Assembly: GCF_018861025.1 (NCBI RefSeq)
Contig: NZ_JAHKQH010000024.1
Coordinates: forward strand, 147,009-199,314
Length of the DNA: 52,306 nucleotides
Direction of reading: 5' to 3'
From: Psychrosphaera sp. B3R10
GTDB lineage: Bacteria > Pseudomonadota > Gammaproteobacteria > Enterobacterales > Alteromonadaceae
Shown here: positions 46,057-52,306 of the stretch, piece after piece
Numbering within the stretch: position 1 is the stretch's first letter
How the letters are laid out: each line of letters starts with the position of its first letter
Notes under the pieces: generated by a model
What the model was told of the DNA's origin: nothing
Seen by the model: the letters and a program-made list of their open reading frames with translations, nothing else
The model's database searches: none
Program-made: the position numbers and the translations under genes

Positions 46057-47398
46057 GATTATGCTCTTTTGCTATGAGTGGCGTTAATTCTGCGATCATT
46101 TGGTCTGTTACCCCTTGGTTTTGGCTAACAAATCGTTTCGCTTTTTTTGCCATTCCGGCGCGTTTAATAGGGTCATTGAACAACATCTGCATTGTGCTAA
46201 GCAACTCTTTTTGTGAATCTAGTTGAATGCAAAATTTCTTTTTTTGGCACTGTTTAAATACAGTCTTAAAGTTAAATGTATAGGGACCGGTAATGATAGG
46301 CAAACCGACAGCGGCAGGCTCAATGGGATTGTGCCCACCGGTTTTGACTAAACTTCCACCAATAAAACAAATGTCAGCTAATGTAAGATACCAGAACATT
46401 TCACCAATAGTATCGCCAATTAAGACCTGAGTCTGAGAATGAATAGGCACAAAATGTTCATTTTTAACGTTTAATGAGTTCTGGGATCTGACCATTTCGG
46501 AGTTAACACCAGACAGCGTTGAGCGATGTTGTATTGCAAATTGCTCCGAAGCTAACAATGCCACTTCTTTAAATCGTTCTTTGTGGCGAGGCACAACAAT
46601 TAAAAGTAAATTTGGTTGAGTTTTTAACAGTTGTTTATGCGTGGCAAAAATGATCTTTTCTTCTTTATCATGAGTACTCGCCGCTACCCAAATCGGCCTA
46701 GCAAGGCCTTTTTTTATCTTTTCGGCGTCCGCTATTTGTTCGGTAGGTAAAGATAGGTCGAATTTAATATTGCCAATTGCTTTGATTTTTTGTTCATTAC
46801 ATCCCAAACGGATAAGGCGTTTCTTGTCAGGTTTATATTGCGCTAAAACTAAATCTAAAGTGGTGATCATTTCTTTCGTGGTTTTGGGGAGCTTCAAATA
46901 CCCTTTCAACGACTTTTTAGAGAGGCGAGCATTAACGAGTACCACTGGTATCCCTTTACGTTTAGCAAAAAGTAAAAAGTAAGGCCACAATTCTGTTTCT
47001 AACATAATAGATATCTGTGGTGATACTTTTGATAAAAAACGTTCCATTAATACCGGTATATCAAATGGTAAATAGCGAATAGTGACCTGCGGTAAACTCG
47101 AAAACAGCGATGTAGCTCTAGAACGTCCTGTTGGTGTTGTTACCGTTATTAAAATGGGTTTTTCAGGGTAAGTTATTGCCAACTTACATATTAATATTTG
47201 AGAGGCATTAGCCTCACCAACCGACACTAAGTGGATATGAATTGGACGAACGTTCTGACCAAATTGGGGTAAGCCAAAACAAAAACGTTCTTTTAGGTGT
47301 TTTTTGTAATCTGGATTTTTAAAAGACCGGAATGCATATTTGCACATAATAAAGGGTAAAAGCAGGAAAAAAATAAATGAATAGATAATTCGAGGCAT
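46013..47398 (-). CDS. waaA: 3-deoxy-D-manno-octulosonic acid (Kdo) transferase
   Basis: Adds Kdo to lipid A precursor at the inner membrane, the start of the lipopolysaccharide core. 461 residues (E. coli 425). An N-terminal membrane anchor (about 5-20) precedes a GT-B fold: HLVSVGEANA (about 56-65, with the catalytic Glu), MLETELWP near 132 and VNARLSKKSLKGY. The C-terminal half contains GGSLVKTGGHNPIEPA, the donor-site motif. It is divergent from the heptosyltransferase gene, with a 174-base promoter region (47399-47572) between. Confidence 0.93.
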   Translation of the reverse strand: MPRIIYSFIFFLLLPFIMCKYAFRSFKNPDYKKHLKERFCFGLPQFGQNVRPIHIHLVSVGEANASQILICKLAITYPEKPILITVTTPTGRSRATSLFSSLPQVTIRYLPFDIPVLMERFLSKVSPQISIMLETELWPYFLLFAKRKGIPVVLVNARLSKKSLKGYLKLPKTTKEMITTLDLVLAQYKPDKKRLIRLGCNEQKIKAIGNIKFDLSLPTEQIADAEKIKKGLARPIWVAASTHDKEEKIIFATHKQLLKTQPNLLLIVVPRHKERFKEVALLASEQFAIQHRSTLSGVNSEMVRSQNSLNVKNEHFVPIHSQTQVLIGDTIGEMFWYLTLADICFIGGSLVKTGGHNPIEPAAVGLPIITGPYTFNFKTVFKQCQKKKFCIQLDSQKELLSTMQMLFNDPIKRAGMAKKAKRFVSQNQGVTDQMIAELTPLIAKEHNHESRPTVTKTLITN

Positions 47399-47572
47399 AG
47401 GTCATGTTAACGAAAAATGAAGGTTACCTGATTAAACGAGTAAATTGTTTCAATTTAATTAACAAATCGCACGGTTGTTTCGTTTTAACAAAACCTTAAT
47501 GTTTCAGACTCAAATTTGTCGCTTTTTATTATTAATATTGTCGCAATCAAATTGACTAAAATTTAAGTAACA

Positions 47573-48790
47573 GTGGCAATACACTCAACTATTCCAAAAC
47601 GAATACTCATTATTCGCACCAGCGCAATTGGTGATGTGATAATGGCGTCTCCAATGGTCGCTGCATTAGCCGACCGCTACCCAAATGCCGAACTCTTTTG
47701 GCTATTGGAGCCTCATCTAGAGGCACTAGTGAGTTCCAATCCAAATATTCATGGTGTTGTTGCATTTCCTAAAGCTGAATGGAAGCGACTATTTAAAGAA
47801 AGGCGTTATCGTGACTTATTTTACGCCATTAAATCTATGCGTGACAAGTTACGAGATCTAAAAATTGATTTAGCAATTGATGTCCAAGGGTTGGCTAAGA
47901 GTGGCATTTGGGCTTGGTTAAGTAATGCCAAGAGGCGAGTTGGATTTATAAGTAAAGAACCGACAAAAATTTTTATGACTGAACGGATCAATAAACCTAA
48001 AAATGACCCTGAAATTAGCTCTGAATACAAAGCGATGGCTAAATATTTGGGCTGTAACACAGAGTCTTTTTATATGGACATCCATATCAGCAGTAGTGAT
48101 AAAACTCACGTTGCTACTAAATTACAGGAATGGCTACCATTTCCTGGTGGCATAGATCAATTTGCAAAAGTCGGCAGCCAAATACGGATCAATGAAGATA
48201 AGATTAACCAAGACACCCACCGATATAACAGCCGAGTAAAGCAAGCAGCAAAAGCCGAAAACTCAGGAGCGAACTTGCCCTATCTGGTGATATGTCCTTT
48301 TACTACGCGGCCGCAGAAGCATTGGGTCAATAGTTATTGGCGAGACTTAATTAAACAAATTTCAATTCATTTTGGGCTGCCTGTACTAGTTATTGGTGGT
48401 CCAGACGACCATTCGAACGCCACTAAAATAGTAGCTGAATTAGCGAATGCAAAATCTTTATGTGGTGAGCTCAGTTTAATTCAAAACATCGAAGTGATAA
48501 GTAAGGCAAAAGCATTAATAGGTGTTGATACTGGTATGACACACGCGGGTATTGCAAAGTCGGTGCCCACAGTGGCCTTGTTTGGATCAACTCGTCCTTA
48601 TCTCGTTACCCGTGTTGAACAAACTGAAGTCCTTTACCTTAATAAAAGTTGTGCGCCTTGCAAGAGAAATCCTAGTTGCAACGGCACGTTCGATTGTATG
48701 GCAGATATTAGTGTGCCATCCGTCATGATGACGTTGAGTCGTATTCTTAATTCAAGTTCAAATACAAATAACGTGAGAAGTGCATCATGA
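47573..48790 (+). CDS. Glycosyltransferase family 9 (heptosyltransferase)
   Basis: Probably transfers heptose onto the lipopolysaccharide inner core. 405 residues, longer than WaaC or WaaF (about 320-350). The N-terminal motif RILIIRTSAIGDVIMASPMV, PFTTRPQKHW, the GGPDDH segment and the GVDTGMTHAGIAKSVPTVALFG motif are typical of the family. A linker at about residues 195-235 is poorly conserved and contains a copy of the dispersed repeat (48202-48229), which may explain part of the extra length. The start is GTG with a weak ribosome-binding site and no alternative ATG close by. The next gene overlaps its stop by four bases. Confidence 0.88.
   Translation: MAIHSTIPKRILIIRTSAIGDVIMASPMVAALADRYPNAELFWLLEPHLEALVSSNPNIHGVVAFPKAEWKRLFKERRYRDLFYAIKSMRDKLRDLKIDLAIDVQGLAKSGIWAWLSNAKRRVGFISKEPTKIFMTERINKPKNDPEISSEYKAMAKYLGCNTESFYMDIHISSSDKTHVATKLQEWLPFPGGIDQFAKVGSQIRINEDKINQDTHRYNSRVKQAAKAENSGANLPYLVICPFTTRPQKHWVNSYWRDLIKQISIHFGLPVLVIGGPDDHSNATKIVAELANAKSLCGELSLIQNIEVISKAKALIGVDTGMTHAGIAKSVPTVALFGSTRPYLVTRVEQTEVLYLNKSCAPCKRNPSCNGTFDCMADISVPSVMMTLSRILNSSSNTNNVRSAS
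48202..48229. repeat. Dispersed-repeat copy inside the heptosyltransferase gene
   Basis: AAGACACCCACCGATATAAC within the coding sequence matches the intergenic repeat core (AAGACACCCACC). It is translated in the stretch KINQDTHRYN and sits in a variable linker. Confidence 0.55.
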
Positions 48791-49896
48791 GAATATTACA
48801 TGTTGAAGCCGGTAAACATTTATATGGTGGCGCATTACAGGTGCACTATTTAACCTCTGGGTTATCAAAATATGGGATTAAATCATTTTTAGCAGCACCA
48901 AGAGGCGCTGAAATTTATGACGTAATGCACGGTGATGTTGTGCCGCTTCCCATGAAAATGGCAGGGGATCTTGATGTCTCGTTAATATTTAAATTAGTCA
49001 AAGCTATCCGCATTCATAAGATTCAATTGGTACATCTGCATAGCAGAAGAGGAGCTGATCTATTTGGACTAATTGCTGCAAAGTTAACAAATACACCGGT
49101 GGTCATTTCGCGACGAGTCGACAATATCGAACCCAATTGGTTTTCAAAATGGAAATACCATCAATGTAATAAAGTGATCACTATTTCAGACGGGATACGA
49201 AACGTACTTTTAGATGCTGGCGTAGATTCTAATCAAGTCACTACGGTATTGAGTGCCGTTGATACTGATGAATATAAGCCAATAGATCACAAATCAACGC
49301 TCAAACGGCCAAACAATAATTGGTTTATTAAAGAATTTAAGCTCGATAGAAGTGACGTTTTTATTGGTGTTCTAGCGCAATTTATCCCAAGAAAAGGCCA
49401 TTCGGTTTTATTTTCTGCGTTTAAATCACTCATTGCAAAAGAGCCTAATGTTCAACTATTGGTCTTTGGTAAAGGGCCACTAGAGGAAGAATTAAAACAA
49501 GAAATTATTCAACTGGGCTTATCTAACAAGGTTCAGTTTTGCGGTTTTCGAACGGATTTGGCGCGCATTTTACCATACTTAAACCTTGTTGTTCACCCAG
49601 CATTCGCCGAAGGTTTAGGGGTGTCACTTTTACAAGCGAACGCCTGCGGAGTTCCTATAATCGCCAGTCGTGTTGGCGGTATTCCTGAAATAGTAACTGA
49701 TGGGCTCAATGGTCTGTTGGTTGACCCAGGTAATGTACAAGAATTGTTTAATAGCCTTGAGGACTTAGTTAGCGATACCAACCGAATTGAGCAAATGGCT
49801 GCTGCAGGACGGGAAAAGGTACTCAAAACGTTTTCTATTAAAGCAATGGTTGAGGGGAATGTAAGTGTTTACAAACACTGCATAAAAAAGTGTTAA
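48787..49896 (+). CDS. Glycosyltransferase family 4 (GT-B fold)
   Basis: 369-residue cytoplasmic glycosyltransferase. The N-terminal half starts MRILHVEAGKHLYGGALQV; the C-terminal donor-binding half has GVLAQFIPRKGH, FGKGPLEEEL and the GT4 signature HPAFAEGLGVSLLQANACGVP with its Glu-x7-Glu-like spacing. It overlaps the heptosyltransferase gene by ATGA, so they are co-translated and it likely extends the lipopolysaccharide core. The sugar is not predictable. Confidence 0.9.
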   Translation: MRILHVEAGKHLYGGALQVHYLTSGLSKYGIKSFLAAPRGAEIYDVMHGDVVPLPMKMAGDLDVSLIFKLVKAIRIHKIQLVHLHSRRGADLFGLIAAKLTNTPVVISRRVDNIEPNWFSKWKYHQCNKVITISDGIRNVLLDAGVDSNQVTTVLSAVDTDEYKPIDHKSTLKRPNNNWFIKEFKLDRSDVFIGVLAQFIPRKGHSVLFSAFKSLIAKEPNVQLLVFGKGPLEEELKQEIIQLGLSNKVQFCGFRTDLARILPYLNLVVHPAFAEGLGVSLLQANACGVPIIASRVGGIPEIVTDGLNGLLVDPGNVQELFNSLEDLVSDTNRIEQMAAAGREKVLKTFSIKAMVEGNVSVYKHCIKKC

Positions 49897-49982
49897 GTCA
49901 AGTTTGACCCCATTACAAAGTTGAGGCGATTTCACTTTTCCTGTGCCAATTGCGCTCTTTATATTAATCAGAAATACAATCG

Positions 49983-51068
49983 ATGAAAGATAAAATGATT
50001 ACCAATCAAGACAGTGAAATGGGTTGTACCCCGCAAGATAGTGACATTAAGCTATCACTAAAAAAATCAGAGAATTTAGAAACATTGACAGTTGTTTCCT
50101 GTGCTAATGAAAAGTTTTCGTGTGGTTTAGTAATGTCTATGGTTTCTGCGCTAGCGCACTCAAGTGGTGAATTTTTTTATGAACTTATTGTACTCGATGG
50201 TGGTTTGTCGGAAGCCACAAGAATGTCACTAAACTTAAAGCTTCAAGATGTATCTAACAGAATAGGCACACCATTTTCACTAAAGTTTATATCCCCAAGC
50301 AAAGAGTCGATTGATAAGTTACCAAAAAGGGTTGGTTCATGGATGACATACGCCCGTTTTTTATTGGCGGAAATTTTGCCGCAAAAAGCCGTGATCTATT
50401 TAGACTCCGATATCTTGTGCTTTCGTGGCATCGAAGAGTTTTATACCAGCTGGGACAACGTCGCCCCCATTGTTGCATCTCGAGATCCTAAGCAGACGAT
50501 TGATAAAGATTGGCCAGATGAAGCGAATGCGGCGCCAAAAGGCGTCATGTATTTTAATGCGGGACTCATTTTACTGAATTTGGATTGGATGCGCTGCAAT
50601 TTGCCTTTGGCTAAAGTTGAAGAGCTGGTGGCTAAGTTTGGGATGGATCGACTTAAGTTTCATGACCAAACCATTCTTAATTACATGTCACATGGCAAAG
50701 TGATCGAAGTGGCACGGGAGAATAACTGGGTTTTAGCAACGGAATATGCAATGCAAGTTATCGACAACTGGCAAAGTGTAAATATTCATTACGTTGGCAG
50801 AGTAAAACCTTGGTTAAGGCAAAAAACTGAAGCGCGACGCTTTATTCCTGAAGTTCTGTATTTTCAAGCGAGTAAAGTCTATTGCATCGATGGAGTAAAA
50901 GAACGCGTACTCGATGAACAAGACCTAAAAGTTGTTAGAAACAAGGCTCGGTTTTATAAGTGGTTTAAACCTACGAGAGCTAGGACATATCAATCAGTGT
51001 TGAAATCACTTAGTCGACAAGTTGAACTGGAGTCAAAATTAACTAGTGATGTTTTCTATCGCCGCTAA
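49983..51068 (+). CDS. Glycosyltransferase family 8
   Basis: 361 residues. The GT8 fold is indicated by VVSCANEKFSCGLVMSMVSA, the metal-binding DSD in VIYLDSDILCF (about 139-141) and YFNAGLILLNLDWMR, followed by HDQTILNY. Members add glucose or galactose to the lipopolysaccharide core. An N-terminal extension of about 30 polar residues precedes the domain; a second ATG four codons downstream is possible. It follows the GT4 gene by 86 bases on the same strand. Confidence 0.87.
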   Translation: MKDKMITNQDSEMGCTPQDSDIKLSLKKSENLETLTVVSCANEKFSCGLVMSMVSALAHSSGEFFYELIVLDGGLSEATRMSLNLKLQDVSNRIGTPFSLKFISPSKESIDKLPKRVGSWMTYARFLLAEILPQKAVIYLDSDILCFRGIEEFYTSWDNVAPIVASRDPKQTIDKDWPDEANAAPKGVMYFNAGLILLNLDWMRCNLPLAKVEELVAKFGMDRLKFHDQTILNYMSHGKVIEVARENNWVLATEYAMQVIDNWQSVNIHYVGRVKPWLRQKTEARRFIPEVLYFQASKVYCIDGVKERVLDEQDLKVVRNKARFYKWFKPTRARTYQSVLKSLSRQVELESKLTSDVFYRR

Positions 51069-51126
51069 ATCAGCATTCTATTGAAACTTCTAACTGTTTA
51101 GTTGAACGAATGGCAGATCAAAAGCT

Positions 51127-51232
51127 GGGTGTCCATGTAATTTATGAATGGGTGTCCATGTAACTAATGAATGGGTGTCCATGTAACTTATGAATGGGTG
51201 TCCATGTAATTTATCCATGTAATTTATTTATG
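51127..51232. repeat. 23-bp GGGTGTCCATGTAA tandem array
   Basis: Three full 23-base units and part of a fourth, built on GGGTGTCCATGTAA and TTATGAAT, are followed by a degenerate CCATGTAATTTATTTATGAA. It fills most of the 205-base gap between the GT8 gene and the pyruvyltransferase-like gene. The core matches the other arrays; the spacer differs. Confidence 0.93.
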
Positions 51233-51273
51233 AAGCACTTAATTAAACTCAATAAACAAAGAAAGAAGAGTAA

Positions 51274-52260
51274 ATGATTTCACATCTCAACCTCCTAGAT
51301 ACCAGTATTAGTACAGATAATTTAGGGGATATCATTATTGTTGATTCTATTAGAAATCAACTTGCGGACATTTTATCTCAGCGATATGTCACTAACGTAT
51401 CTACTCATGATTCGATGGGGGCAGTTGGTCGACGGTTATGTCGTGAGGCAGATATCAATATGTTGTTAGGTACAAATGCGCTTACGTCTAAAAATCGAGT
51501 TGGCAAAAAGGACATGTGGCGATTACGTCTTTGGGATATCTCTTCATTAGCTAATAAAGTGGTTTTATGTGGTGTAGGTTGGCGAAATTATCAAACCGAA
51601 GTTAAAACCAGACAGGCAAAATTCTATCGCAACATTTTAAACGGCGAATATATCCATTCCGTTCGTGATAGTCATGCGGAGTCTATGTTGAAATCAATTG
51701 GTATCAACAATGTACTAAATACAACTTGTCCTACTACGTGGAGCTTAAATCAAAATCATTGTGCAACAATACCACAAGGGCAGGCGCCAAATGTGGTGTT
51801 TACATTAACGCGTCATAAAAAGGCCGACGAAGATAAGCAAATGATCAGGTATCTATTGTCACTATATAACAACGTCTACTTTTGGCCTCAGCAAATTGAA
51901 GACACTGACTATTTAAAAACATTAGTTGATGCGTCTACTTTTACCGACATTCACTTATTAGCACCTTCACTTTTAGCATTCGATTTGTTTTTGCAAACGA
52001 CAGATACCGATTTTATTGGTACCAGGCTCCATGGTGGTATCCGAGCTCTGCAATTGAAAAGGCGAAGTTTTATTATCGGAATAGATAATAGAGCAAGAGA
52101 AATAGCAAAAGATATCAATTTACCCGTTCTTTTAAGACAAGAAATTGAAAATCTTCCTCAATTAATCAGTTCAAATTATGAAACAGCGATAAAACTGCCT
52201 ATAGAAAACATCACAAAATGGCGCAATCAAGATAAGTTTTTGTACAAAAAAACAGCGTAA
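51274..52260 (+). CDS. Polysaccharide pyruvyltransferase-family protein
   Basis: 328 residues resembling the CsaB/WcaK family, which adds pyruvyl groups to surface sugars. Recognisable blocks are STDNLGDIIIVDSI near residue 13, SVRDSHAESML near 130, and TDFIGTRLHGGIRALQLKR near 247. The ATG has GAAGAG upstream. It belongs to the surface-polysaccharide run of genes, though the repeat array separates it from the GT8 gene. The last 46 bases of the window show nothing. Confidence 0.8.
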   Translation: MISHLNLLDTSISTDNLGDIIIVDSIRNQLADILSQRYVTNVSTHDSMGAVGRRLCREADINMLLGTNALTSKNRVGKKDMWRLRLWDISSLANKVVLCGVGWRNYQTEVKTRQAKFYRNILNGEYIHSVRDSHAESMLKSIGINNVLNTTCPTTWSLNQNHCATIPQGQAPNVVFTLTRHKKADEDKQMIRYLLSLYNNVYFWPQQIEDTDYLKTLVDASTFTDIHLLAPSLLAFDLFLQTTDTDFIGTRLHGGIRALQLKRRSFIIGIDNRAREIAKDINLPVLLRQEIENLPQLISSNYETAIKLPIENITKWRNQDKFLYKKTA

Positions 52261-52306
52261 CTCAGGTTTTTGATTGATATTTAAGCGAACAAACAAAAAA
52301 AGTGAA

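Overview
The window reads as chromosome of a marine gammaproteobacterium of the order Alteromonadales (a Thalassotalea, Colwellia or Psychrosphaera type of organism). The DNA is AT-rich, the carA-carB-greA, nadK-recN and hrcA-grpE-dapB neighbourhoods are gammaproteobacterial, and the RapA, RluA, WaaA and CnoX proteins are of that class. This is inferred from family resemblance only. No tRNA, rRNA or CRISPR array was seen.

Layout. 1-4.8 kb: a repeat array, then a large lipoprotein pullulanase. 5.1-6.2 kb: moaB-moaC for molybdenum cofactor. 6.2-8.0 kb: a solo HUH (REP-associated type) transposase whose 3' end runs into rluA. 8.3-11.2 kb: rapA. 11.4-23.2 kb: a PIN-PhoH ATPase gene cut in two by about 10.4 kb of foreign DNA. 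The insert carries a diverged phoH paralogue, an operon of four unrecognised small genes, and a czcCBA-like metal efflux operon whose czcC is destroyed by an IS3-family element. 23.2-24.1 kb: a decayed IS4-family transposase and a repeat array. 24.1-28.7 kb: a hybrid histidine kinase and a convergent transglutaminase-like secreted protein. 29.1-33.6 kb: recN and nadK facing hrcA and grpE. 33.7-39.6 kb: dapB, carA, carB, greA. 39.8-42.6 kb: a long-form aconitase B. 43.2-44.0 kb: cnoX. 44.1-52.3 kb: lipopolysaccharide core genes (waaA, a heptosyltransferase, GT4 and GT8 glycosyltransferases, a pyruvyltransferase-like gene), with an amine oxidoreductase and a GNAT acetyltransferase behind waaA.

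The strongest signals are two. First, the split phoH can be rejoined across the island in frame at codon resolution, and the island's own phoH paralogue starts on the stop codon of the truncated host gene (TAATG), so it sits under the host phoH promoter. Second, a family of short intergenic repeats built on GGTGGGTGTC (or its complement) appears at seven places. It forms 21-23 bp tandem arrays, a 12-bp hairpin behind rapA, and one copy inside a coding sequence.

Regulatory sites readable by eye include a sigma-32-like heat-shock promoter for grpE inside the end of hrcA, a LexA box before recN, good sigma-70-like promoters for phoH, rapA and carA, and a strong dyad in the carA leader. dnaK and dnaJ, which commonly sit between grpE and dapB in related bacteria, are absent from this position.
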